The notes beneath the pieces are model-generated. The model saw only the letters and a list, made by a program, of their open reading frames with translations, did not search any database and was not told the DNA's origin. Both the position numbers and the translations under genes were made by a program. From positions 1 to 7,459 of the forward strand of contig JBBDIO010000058.1 of assembly GCA_040880365.1 (NCBI GenBank): a stretch of 7,459 nucleotides of DNA, in the 5' to 3' direction. The DNA is from JBBDIO01 sp040880365. GTDB lineage: Bacteria; Chloroflexota; Anaerolineae; Caldilineales; Caldilineaceae. Shown here piece by piece: positions 1 through 5,713 of the stretch (within the stretch, counting starts at the first letter, position 1; each line of letters starts with the position of its first letter).

Positions 1-1452
1 ACACTCGATGCGCATCGGCGGATTGGTCAGTTCCAGCGCGGCCTGCAATTCGGAAATGGCCTGGGTCTGGCGGTGGCTGTCGGCAGAACGTTCCAGCATT
101 TCCAGGCGCAGATGTTCGCGGGCGTTTTCCTGGGCCAGCTGCATAAGATCGCGGCGCGGCCCGCGTTGGGGCAAGCGCAACTGCACTTTGCCCTTGCGCA
201 GAGGTTCTTCGATTTGGCCAAGGCGCGCATCGGGCAGCGGTTCGCCTCGCGACGCAGGGCGGCTATTGGGTGCGCTGCTATTGTTGTTGTGCCCAGCGTC
301 GTTGTGCCCGGCGTCGGAGGCTGCCTGCACAGTCGAAGCATCGGAAGCCAGCGTATCGTCGTCTGCGCCATTGCTCCCATTTTTGTTGCGTGCGCGCTCG
401 GTTTCCAGCAGATCGTTGCGCTTTTGCGATAGCCACTCTTGCAGAATGGCCTGTTCATCGGGCATGGCCTGCACCAGAATCAACCGGGGTATGAAGGCGG
501 CGTTGTCGTAGAATTGCTGGATAAATGTGCCCACCAACAGGCCCTCTTGATTGATATCGGCCTGGGGCACGTCGGCCCCTTCGAGCATGAAATTTTCACG
601 GCCAATCAACCGACCGTGGCGCACATGGAAAATCTGAACGGCGCTATCTCCGGTGCGGCTGTCTTGCGCGAGCGCGATGTAGTCGGCATCTTCGGGCGCC
701 GCGCCGATGACCTTCTGTTGTTCGGCAATCTGGCGCGCCGATTTGATGCGGTCGCGATAGAGCGCGGCCAATTCAAACTGGAGATTTTCGGCGGCGCGCG
801 CCATCTGTTGATCCAACTGTTCCAATACAGTCTCGGATTCGCCGCTGAGAAAGTCCATAAGCTGGCGCACACTGGTGCGATACTCGATGCGATTTTGCGC
901 GCCGATACACGGCCCGCCACAGGTTTTGATGTGGTAAAAGAGACAGGGGCGGGCGTCTTCGCCGGTGATGGTGCGGTCGCAGTCGAGATAGGGGAAGACC
1001 CGGCGCAGCGCGTCCAGCGTTTGATAGCAGGCGCGCCCACTGGTATAGGGGCCAAAGTAGCGGGCGCCGTCTTTGCGCATCTGGCGCACAACTTCAATCT
1101 TGGGAAAGTCGTCTTGCCAGTTTACTTTTATATAGGGAAAAGACTTGTCGTCTTTGAGCCGTACATTGTAGTGGGGCTGGTAGCGCTTGATCAGCTCGTT
1201 TTCGAGGACAAGGGCTTCCAGTTCGGTTTGGGTGACCCACCAGGTAATATCCTGGATTTCCTGCACCAGCGCGACCGTTTTGGGGCTGTGCTGGGCAGAA
1301 GCATGGAAATAGCTGCGCACGCGATTGCGCAGCACAATCGCTTTGCCCACGTAGATGACCTTGCCCGTGGCGTTGAGCATGAGATAGCAGCCGGGGCTAT
1401 CGGGCAGATTGGTGAGCTTTTGGGTTACCTTTTCGGGCCATTGTTGAGACAT
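1..1452 (-). CDS. uvrC: UvrC, excinuclease ABC subunit C (N-terminal 484 codons, cut by window edge)
   Basis: UvrC is the nuclease of UvrABC nucleotide excision repair; it cuts the damaged strand 3' and then 5' of a lesion marked by UvrB. Translating leftward from the ATG at 1452-1450 gives one open frame to the window edge. Residues 16-50 form a GIY-YIG nuclease (GCY at 21-23, YVG at 34-36, conserved Arg 42). Cysteines 158, 170, 178 and 182 have exactly the E. coli UvrC spacing (C-x11-C-x7-C-x3-C) of its iron-sulfur cluster. A UVR (UvrB-binding) motif lies at about 208-243. The last residues, PMRIEC, open the RNase H-like endonuclease domain; that domain and the C-terminal HhH repeats lie outside the window. 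Residues about 356-412 are an Asn/Asp/Ser/Ala-rich insertion before the conserved KGKVQLRLPQRG stretch (420-431), unusual for the family. No Shine-Dalgarno precedes the ATG. Identification is firm. Confidence 0.97.
   Translation of the reverse strand, partial: MSQQWPEKVTQKLTNLPDSPGCYLMLNATGKVIYVGKAIVLRNRVRSYFHASAQHSPKTVALVQEIQDITWWVTQTELEALVLENELIKRYQPHYNVRLKDDKSFPYIKVNWQDDFPKIEVVRQMRKDGARYFGPYTSGRACYQTLDALRRVFPYLDCDRTITGEDARPCLFYHIKTCGGPCIGAQNRIEYRTSVRQLMDFLSGESETVLEQLDQQMARAAENLQFELAALYRDRIKSARQIAEQQKVIGAAPEDADYIALAQDSRTGDSAVQIFHVRHGRLIGRENFMLEGADVPQADINQEGLLVGTFIQQFYDNAAFIPRLILVQAMPDEQAILQEWLSQKRNDLLETERARNKNGSNGADDDTLASDASTVQAASDAGHNDAGHNNNSSAPNSRPASRGEPLPDARLGQIEEPLRKGKVQLRLPQRGPRRDLMQLAQENAREHLRLEMLERSADSHRQTQAISELQAALELTNPPMRIEC
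286..315 (-). repeat. 15-bp tandem duplication inside the uvrC linker
   Basis: GTTGTGCCCAGCGTC (286-300) and GTTGTGCCCGGCGTC (301-315) match at 14 of 15 positions on the plus strand. Read on the uvrC strand they encode DAGHN twice (residues 380-389) in the disordered insertion. This looks like an in-frame slippage duplication. Confidence 0.85.
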
Positions 1453-1459
1453 GCGTGCT

Positions 1460-1470
1460 ATTATATACCA
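1460..1470 (-). promoter_or_regulatory. Extended -10 promoter element of uvrC, probably leaderless
   Basis: On the minus strand this reads TGGTATATAAT. The TATAAT (1465-1460) ends 7 nt before the A of the uvrC ATG, so transcription would start at or within a few bases of the start codon. If TATATA with its TGG is used instead, the start moves 2 nt upstream. No good -35 hexamer is visible (TTCGTT at 1489-1484 is the best), and no ribosome binding site fits between promoter and ATG. That fits a leaderless or near-leaderless mRNA. Seen in sequence; use in vivo is inferred. Confidence 0.6.
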
Positions 1471-1600
1471 TGTGGCAAGCGCAAACGAAGCGCCGCACGC
1501 GACAAAGATTGGCGTGCGCAGGGCGCTGGCGACATCCTGACATAAACTGGTGGCGAGTTGGCCGGGCGACCTGTCGCAGAACCAAATGGGGGAAAGTCGT

Positions 1601-2545
1601 ATGGCTCCGGGGATACCGGCGGAAGTGCGCGAATTGAAGGCATTGGCGGGCGATGGCGAGGCCCAGGCGGCGTTGGCGGCCCGTTTGTTGAATCCGCGCA
1701 AGGGGTTGGCGGTGGTGCAGGCCGCGCTGGGTGTGGCGATCCGCTATCCCCAGCCTGCCAATCGAAGCGCCCTGTTTGACCTTTATCATTACTATGCCGA
1801 GCACGCGACGCGCGACCCCGCGTGTTATGTGCGCAGCCAGATTTTGCAGGCCCTGCGCCCGGTGGCAGAGATGACCGATCTGCCCTTTTTCTGGGCCGCA
1901 GCCGAGACATATGTGTTCCCGCCCCCCGAATTCACCGAGGAAGGAGGGCTGTTGCGCGCCAACGCTTTGCTGGTCATCAACGATTTGGACGATGGCCCCG
2001 CGCGCTATGCCGCGACGCGCCTGTTGGTGGATGAACATACGGCGCCCATGTCGGGTGAACCCGCAGTGACCGCCGCCCAGGTTTTGGCAGGACTGGGGGA
2101 ACAACTGCCTCTCTATTTATATGCTATGCAACCGGGCGACCGCATTTTGCCCGAAGTGGGCGCGCAGGTGCTGCGCGGGCTGGCAAATTTGCCGCAGCCC
2201 ATGTTGGGGCAAGTGATTGCCCGATTTGTGCACGCCGATCCGCCCCCTGCGGGGCCAGTGATTGCGGGGTTGTTCGATATGCTGCTGGCGTGTGAGACCA
2301 TGCCCGAAGCGGGGCACGTCTATCTGGTCGAATTTCTGGGCGGACATTCCCAGTTGGATCTCTACCGCTATCTGGCGACCTTGCTGGTCACGACACCGGG
2401 AGAGGCAGGCTGGGCCGTGTTTGAAGAGGCCGCCCCGCGCGAGGATGTCCCGGCACGTCTGCGCATTTTGTGTGAAGCATTGGATGTCGCGCTGGATCAA
2501 CGGCGCGCCGCGGCCCTGGCAACCAAGTTGCGTGCGCGGCTCTAG
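1601..2545 (+). CDS. Helical-repeat (HEAT-like) protein of unknown function
   Basis: I do not recognise this 314-residue protein. It is rich in Ala and Leu and appears to be a series of amphipathic helix pairs separated by short Pro/Gly turns, as in HEAT or Armadillo scaffolds. Examples are the stretches around VRSQILQALRPVAEM, TAAQVLAGLGEQLPLYLYA and EVGAQVLRGLANL. No signal peptide, membrane segment, cysteine cluster or catalytic motif is evident. I chose ATG 1601 because GGGGGA (1588-1593) sits 7 nt before it; the frame also holds an ATG at 1586 and a GTG at 1550 without better ribosome binding sites. The gene is divergent from uvrC across about 150 bp and is followed after 75 bp by the ncRNA promoter, so it is probably monocistronic. 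Coding is supported by a long frame of consistent composition. A scaffold or protein-binding role is the most that can be inferred. Confidence 0.8.
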   Translation: MAPGIPAEVRELKALAGDGEAQAALAARLLNPRKGLAVVQAALGVAIRYPQPANRSALFDLYHYYAEHATRDPACYVRSQILQALRPVAEMTDLPFFWAAAETYVFPPPEFTEEGGLLRANALLVINDLDDGPARYAATRLLVDEHTAPMSGEPAVTAAQVLAGLGEQLPLYLYAMQPGDRILPEVGAQVLRGLANLPQPMLGQVIARFVHADPPPAGPVIAGLFDMLLACETMPEAGHVYLVEFLGGHSQLDLYRYLATLLVTTPGEAGWAVFEEAAPREDVPARLRILCEALDVALDQRRAAALATKLRARL

Positions 2546-2619
2546 ATTGCCGGCTGCATTCGGGTGGATTGCGGATGGGGCGGATTGGGAAACTGTATTG
2601 GGCAGGGTGCGTTGTTGCT

Positions 2620-2648
2620 TTGCTCTGGTCTGTGTGATCTGGTATAAT
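2620..2648 (+). promoter_or_regulatory. Strong extended -10 promoter of the candidate ncRNA
   Basis: TTGCTC (2620-2625), a 17-bp spacer and a perfect TATAAT (2643-2648) preceded by TGG form a near-consensus housekeeping sigma promoter with an extended -10. The predicted start is G2655 or A2656. No ORF with a ribosome binding site follows, and a terminator lies about 230 bp downstream, so this promoter defines a short RNA unit. Confidence 0.75.
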
Positions 2649-2654
2649 AGGGAT

Positions 2655-2902
2655 GACTCTACGGAGAACGTGATTGGATAGCACTCGGGGCGAGCCAACA
2701 CTTTAAATATGGGAGTTTGGCAACGTGGCGTGGAAGTGATAGCTCCGCAAGGAGCAAGACCGAAGCGTCCAGCCGGCACCCACCTGCTTACGCAGGTTCG
2801 TACCCACTGTCCACACGGCTTTGTGGAGTCATCTTGTATGTTGGGCTAGCTATCCAACGTGCTGCATGTGTGTTACGACCGCCGAGTTGGGCGGTTTTTT
2901 TT
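2655..2902 (+). ncRNA. Candidate structured ncRNA, family unassigned (6S-like possible)
   Basis: An RNA of about 248 nt is bounded by a strong promoter and an intrinsic terminator. A long-range 9-bp helix pairs TTGGATAGC (2674-2682) with GCTATCCAA (2849-2857). It continues as AGCCAACA (2693-2700) with TGTTGGGCT (2839-2847, one bulged G). Inside are GTGG-C-GTG (2725-2732) against TACCCAC (2801-2807), a 5-bp hairpin with a GCAA tetraloop (2742-2755), a 6-bp hairpin with a TTAC loop (2782-2797) and a 6-bp hairpin at 2810-2827. The closed body is 184 nt, about the size of 6S RNA, but three internal hairpins are not classic 6S architecture. I see no SRP GGAAGNAGC-type core, no RNase P GAGGAAAGTCC core, no tmRNA acceptor end and no T-box motif. 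It stops 118 nt before the next gene, which has its own promoter, so a free RNA is likelier than a leader. Confidence 0.65.
2878..2902 (+). terminator. Intrinsic terminator of the ncRNA
   Basis: ACCGCC (2878-2883) pairs with GGCGGT (2890-2895) around the loop GAGTTG and runs into eight consecutive T (2895-2902). This is a textbook rho-independent terminator, placed before the separate promoter of the next gene. Confidence 0.9.
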
Positions 2903-2931
2903 GTGACACAATTATGATTATGTAAACTATT

Positions 2932-2960
2932 TTGACGTCGATGCAGAAGTTTGGTAAACT
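2932..2960 (+). promoter_or_regulatory. Promoter of the metallo-beta-lactamase-fold gene
   Basis: TTGACG (2932-2937), a 17-bp spacer and TAAACT (2955-2960) preceded by TGG match a housekeeping promoter with extended -10. Transcription would start near 2967, leaving a leader of roughly 54 nt before the GTG at 3021. It lies just after the ncRNA terminator, which separates the two units. Confidence 0.7.
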
Positions 2961-3020
2961 GCGCATCTGGGCGTTCGCGGCATTATATTTGTGTGATGTA
3001 TTTGTGTAGAGGAGTTACTC

Positions 3021-3896
3021 GTGGCTATCATTCGCACCCGTGTAGCAGATGACACCTGGGTCTTTACCAGCGGTCTTTATCTAGAGGTCAACGCGGGACT
3101 GGTCGTAACACCCGAAGGGGGCATTCTCATCGATACGCTGCCGTTTCCATCGGAAACCCGGCAGATCATCGACTTTGCGGCGCGTGTTTGCCCGGCGGGC
3201 ATTAAATATGTGGTGAATACGATTTCCCACGCCGACCATGTCTATGGCTCGTATCTCTTTCCCGATGCAGAATTGATTGCGCATGAACAATGCCGCGAAA
3301 TGTTGGCGAAACACGCGGCGGGGGCTTTGGCAGAAGCCAAGGAACATACGCCCGACCTGCGCGAAGTGGAAATCCGCCTGCCCAAACTGGTTTTTAATGA
3401 AGGCATGTTGTTGCGTTTGGGGGGCAAGACGGTTCATATTTTTAATACGCCAGGACCCAGCCCCGAAGTTTGTGCTGTGCATGTGCGCGAGGACAAGGTG
3501 CTTTTTGCCAGCGACCTGATGATGCCCGTGCCGTTGATCGCCACGCCTTTCAGCGATGTGGAAGTCTATAAACGCTCGCTTTCCAACCTGCACGACTATA
3601 ACCTGGAAAGCATTGTGCAGGGGCATGGCGAGATTCTGTTGCGCGGGGAAGTGACCAGCAGCATCCATGCCAGCATCAAATATCTGTCGGACATTGAAAA
3701 GACTGTCGCTGATCTGATGGAGACGGGCGCGACCAAGCACGAGCTATTGCAGCACGATATTGAGCAATTTGCCCGCAGCCGGATTCCTTTGGGCGGTATG
3801 GTGCAACAGTTCCACTCCTCGAATCTGCTCTATTTGTGGGAGCGGGCGCGCAATCGGCGGCGTCAACTGCGCGCGGCGCTGGCTGCGGCTGCCTAG
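3021..3896 (+). CDS. Metallo-beta-lactamase-fold protein with altered metal site
   Basis: This 291-residue protein starts at GTG 3021, with AGAGGAG (3008-3014) 6 nt upstream. It has the MBL fold order: N-terminal strands, IDTLPFP (37-43), the metal motif region NTISHADH (66-73), TPGPSPE (143-149), FASD (162-165) and QGHGE (200-204). Canonical members have THxHxDH and a His after TPG. Here Ile 68 replaces the first His and Pro 146 replaces the His after TPG. His 70, Asp 72, His 73, the bridging Asp 165 and His 202 remain. The second metal site could therefore survive while the first is largely gone. The C-terminal about 60 residues are helical and basic (ARNRRRQLR). Hydrolase, lactonase or redox activity cannot be predicted. 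No signal peptide is seen, so it is probably cytoplasmic. The RNase H-like gene begins 19 nt after its stop, suggesting co-transcription. Confidence 0.88.
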   Translation: MAIIRTRVADDTWVFTSGLYLEVNAGLVVTPEGGILIDTLPFPSETRQIIDFAARVCPAGIKYVVNTISHADHVYGSYLFPDAELIAHEQCREMLAKHAAGALAEAKEHTPDLREVEIRLPKLVFNEGMLLRLGGKTVHIFNTPGPSPEVCAVHVREDKVLFASDLMMPVPLIATPFSDVEVYKRSLSNLHDYNLESIVQGHGEILLRGEVTSSIHASIKYLSDIEKTVADLMETGATKHELLQHDIEQFARSRIPLGGMVQQFHSSNLLYLWERARNRRRQLRAALAAAA

Positions 3897-3911
3897 GACG
3901 CACAAAAAGGC

Positions 3912-3935
3912 GGCAATGAACGCGGCAATGAACGC
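3912..3935 (+). repeat. Perfect 12-bp tandem duplication including the start codon
   Basis: GGCAATGAACGC occurs twice head to tail (3912-3923 and 3924-3935). It gives the RNase H-like protein the N-terminus MNAAMNAS and two in-frame ATG codons. Only the first has a purine-rich ribosome binding site at good spacing. Confidence 0.9.
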
Positions 3936-4788
3936 ATCCCTGGCAGAGATTCTCGAGGCAATCCAGGCGTTATCACCGGGCCAACGACGGCAGCTCTATC
4001 GGCGGCTGCGGACGGTGGGCCTTTTGGAAACGGATGGACCCTGGGCCGATACGCATCGCTTGCAGACCGCACCTGCCGTGCGCCGCACGCGTGCGGGCGC
4101 AGTCCCCACACCCAAACCCCCTGCATCGCGCACAAGCCGGACAGCAGCAGAAGCAACCACTGCACCAGAAAATCCCACACCCGGTAGTCACACCGCGGAA
4201 GATGCCGCCCAGGCTAGCCCTGCGCCCTCGCTACGGCGGGAACCGCGCACGCACGCGGGAGACGACGATGCCGGGGGCATGGAAGAATACCGATCTAGTG
4301 TGCGCAGCAAGGTCATCATGGGCGCGCCGACAGGACAGTCTGAGCAATCGCTGGATGTGATGGCGCCGGTGCCGGGGCAGGCCCCTGAAGGCGCGATTGG
4401 GATCATCTTCGATGGCGGCAGTCGCGGCAATCCGGGCAAGGGCTATGGAAGTTATGCCCTGGATTGGCCGGGCTTGCCCCAGCAGCTTGTCCGTCTGCGT
4501 TTTGGCGACCGGGTGACCAACAACGAGGCCGAATACGACACGCTCATTTCTGCGCTGGAGGCGACAATCAAGAAGCTGGAAGACAGCGGCGCATCGCCCC
4601 AGGCCGCGCATTTGGAAATCGCCGGCGACTCCCTATTGGTGATCAACCAGGTTTTGGGCATCTGGGAAGTTAAGAATGCGCGTATGCGTACCCGCTGTGA
4701 CCGGGTGAAATATCTGTTGAACCAGTTTGGTCACTGGCATTTACAACATCATGCCCGCGAAAACAGTGTGCGCACACTGGGCCATTGA
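3916..4788 (+). CDS. Ribonuclease HI-like protein with N-terminal extension
   Basis: RNase HI cleaves RNA in RNA-DNA hybrids. In this 290-residue product the RNase H domain is C-terminal (about 160-290). It has FDGGSRGNPG with Asp 166, NNEAEY with Glu 204 and GDSLLVINQ with Asp 238, the first three catalytic carboxylates. The fourth, normally an Asp in an 'AD' shortly after REEN, is absent: the chain ends HARENSVRTLGH with a terminal His. Residues about 6-35 form a helical region ending in QRRQLYRRLRTVGL, and about 45-155 are a Pro/Ala/Thr/Arg-rich, probably disordered linker. ATG 3916 was chosen because AAAAGG (3905-3910) lies 5 nt upstream; ATG 3928, in a duplicated 12-bp unit, is an alternative start. 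The frame is open further upstream, but that overlaps the preceding gene and is unlikely to be translated. Fold assignment is firm; activity on hybrids is inferred. Confidence 0.87.
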   Translation: MNAAMNASLAEILEAIQALSPGQRRQLYRRLRTVGLLETDGPWADTHRLQTAPAVRRTRAGAVPTPKPPASRTSRTAAEATTAPENPTPGSHTAEDAAQASPAPSLRREPRTHAGDDDAGGMEEYRSSVRSKVIMGAPTGQSEQSLDVMAPVPGQAPEGAIGIIFDGGSRGNPGKGYGSYALDWPGLPQQLVRLRFGDRVTNNEAEYDTLISALEATIKKLEDSGASPQAAHLEIAGDSLLVINQVLGIWEVKNARMRTRCDRVKYLLNQFGHWHLQHHARENSVRTLGH

Positions 4789-4880
4789 TCAGCCCCTTAT
4801 TCATGCCTGTTGCTCACCCCCATTGATCACAATGCCCAGCTCCAGACCGACTTATTCATGCCAGACCCACTTATGCCAGA
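4782..4880 (+). repeat. Short degenerate direct repeats over and after the RNase H gene stop
   Basis: CCATTGATCA occurs at 4782-4791, where it includes the stop codon, and again at 4820-4829. CTTATTCATGCC occurs at 4796-4807 and 4851-4862, and a shortened CTTATGCC at 4870-4877. The two elements follow each other in the same order, as in a decayed duplication. No coding frame or mobile element is visible. Confidence 0.6.
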
Positions 4881-4957
4881 TTAAGTCGGAAAATGCCGGG
4901 CCTACTCTGTGGGTCGCGGCTAGGTCTATCCTGGTATCCCCTATCGCGATACCCCCG

Positions 4958-4966
4958 TGGTATACT
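4958..4966 (+). promoter_or_regulatory. Extended -10 promoter candidate for the folate operon
   Basis: TGG followed by TATACT (4961-4966) resembles the other promoters in the window, but no good -35 hexamer lies 16-18 bp upstream. The predicted start is near 4973, giving a leader of about 100 nt before GTG 5075. The weak -35 could mean an activator or reliance on the extended -10. Confidence 0.5.
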
Positions 4967-4968
4967 GG

Positions 4969-5008
4969 TTTTGCAAACCGGCACGGTTGGCCGCGCCGGT
5001 TTGCAAAA
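4969..5008. promoter_or_regulatory. 14-bp inverted repeat over the predicted transcription start (operator or leader hairpin)
   Basis: TTTTGCAAACCGGC (4969-4982) is a perfect inverted copy of GCCGGTTTGCAAAA (4995-5008) around a 12-nt spacer. It begins 3 bp after the -10 hexamer, so it covers the predicted +1 and early leader. No T-run follows on the plus strand, which argues against a simple intrinsic terminator of the upstream gene. It may bind a dimeric repressor as DNA, or fold as a very stable hairpin at the 5' end of the mRNA. Confidence 0.6.
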
Positions 5009-5074
5009 TTAACACACCCACAAATAGCACACGCATAATCAGCAGATGTAAACAAGATGTAAGGAGAAAAACCC

Positions 5075-5713
5075 GTGCAAACGGCAGAGATGACCATCCA
5101 GGCGTTCCTAGATGCATTGGCGGCGCGCGAATCGACGCCCGGCGGGGGCGGGGCCGCGGCGATTTCGGCGAGCCAGGCTGCTGCGCTGCTGAGTATGGTC
5201 GTGCGTTTTACGCTGGACAACAAAAAATTTGCAGATGTGCAGAGCGAGATGGAAGCCTATCTGGCACAAACCGAAGCGCTGCGGGGCGAATGTCTGCAAC
5301 TGGCCGATGCCGATGTCGCCGCGTTCCAGGCGGTAGCAGCAAGCTATACCATGCCACGCAGCACAGACGCCGAGAAATCGGCACGGACGGCTGCTCTCCA
5401 GGCCGGTTTGAAGGGCGCGACCGAGACGCCGTTTGAGATTGCCCAGAAATGTCTGGCGTTGCTGAAGTTGGTTGAGCCGATTGGCGCAAAGGGCAATCCG
5501 AATGTGGTCTCCGATGCCGCGACCGCGCTCTATCTGGTCAATGCGGCTTTGCACAGTGCATTGGTCAATGTGAATATCAATCTCAAATTTATCAAGGATG
5601 AGGCGTTTGTGGCCGACTGGTCGGCGCGGCGCGATGCCCTTCTGGCCGATGCGCAGCGTGCATTTGCCGCGGGCAAACAGGCAAGCGAACAAACGTTGGG
5701 GCTGACACTATGA
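5075..5713 (+). CDS. Cyclodeaminase/cyclohydrolase family protein (FchA-like)
   Basis: This 212-residue protein belongs to the family of the C-terminal domain of formiminotransferase-cyclodeaminase, which also contains FchA, the stand-alone methenyltetrahydrofolate cyclohydrolase of acetogens and related bacteria. Visible marks are TPGGGGAAA (21-29), DADVAAFQAVAASYTMP in the middle, GNPNVVSDAATA (140-151) and NVNINL (165-170). It is almost entirely helical, as expected, and its length matches stand-alone members. There is no formiminotransferase domain. The start is GTG 5075 with AAGGAGA (5061-5067) 7 nt upstream. Its stop codon overlaps the folD start by 4 bp, so the two are translationally coupled. 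Because the neighbouring FolD has lost cyclohydrolase residues, I infer methenyl-THF to 10-formyl-THF hydrolysis rather than deamination of formimino-THF. Sequence alone cannot separate the two. Cytoplasmic. Confidence 0.9.
   Translation: MQTAEMTIQAFLDALAARESTPGGGGAAAISASQAAALLSMVVRFTLDNKKFADVQSEMEAYLAQTEALRGECLQLADADVAAFQAVAASYTMPRSTDAEKSARTAALQAGLKGATETPFEIAQKCLALLKLVEPIGAKGNPNVVSDAATALYLVNAALHSALVNVNINLKFIKDEAFVADWSARRDALLADAQRAFAAGKQASEQTLGLTL

Larger units (their letters stand above)
4789..5074. other. Non-coding gap upstream of the folate operon
   Basis: This 286-bp stretch holds no credible gene. It contains the degenerate repeats near the RNase H stop, the palindrome TATCGCGATA (4942-4951) inside GGTATC...GATACC arms, an extended -10 element (4958-4966), a 14-bp-arm inverted repeat (4969-5008), and AGATGTAA twice (5044-5051, 5055-5062), the second running into the ribosome binding site. 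It is AT-richer than the genes around it and looks regulatory. Confidence 0.6.

Noticed and set aside
439..1545. A 368-codon open frame on the plus strand
   Set aside because: It is antisense to uvrC, whose minus-strand frame carries all expected motifs. The plus frame resembles no protein and is a by-product of codon bias.
1397..2104. A 235-codon open frame on the minus strand
   Set aside because: It is antisense to the start of uvrC's neighbour and overlaps the uvrC start. It has no ribosome binding site and no recognisable domain.
2117..2779. A 220-codon open frame on the minus strand
   Set aside because: It runs antisense across the helical-repeat gene and into the ncRNA unit, with low-complexity shadow composition and no plausible start signal.
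2742..2797. SRP RNA or RNase P RNA core
   Set aside because: The GCAA-loop hairpin looked SRP-like at first, but the conserved GGAAG/AGCAG-type loop is missing, and no GAGGAAAGTCC-type RNase P sequence is present.
2717..2917. A 66-codon plus-strand frame inside the ncRNA
   Set aside because: It has no ribosome binding site, runs through the terminator hairpin and T-run, and resembles no protein. The structured RNA explains the region better.
3760..3915. An upstream extension of the RNase H-like frame by 52 codons
   Set aside because: It overlaps the end of the MBL-fold gene, its translation looks unnatural, and ATG 3916 has a ribosome binding site at good spacing.
4969..5008. Intrinsic terminator of the MBL/RNase H unit
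   Set aside because: The hairpin is strong but no T-run follows on the plus strand, and it sits directly after a -10 element. A regulatory role fits better.
4727..5038. A 103-codon plus-strand frame after the RNase H gene
   Set aside because: It begins inside the RNase H gene in another frame, passes through the repeats and the inverted repeat, and resembles no protein. It also does not restore an RNase H C-terminus by frameshift.
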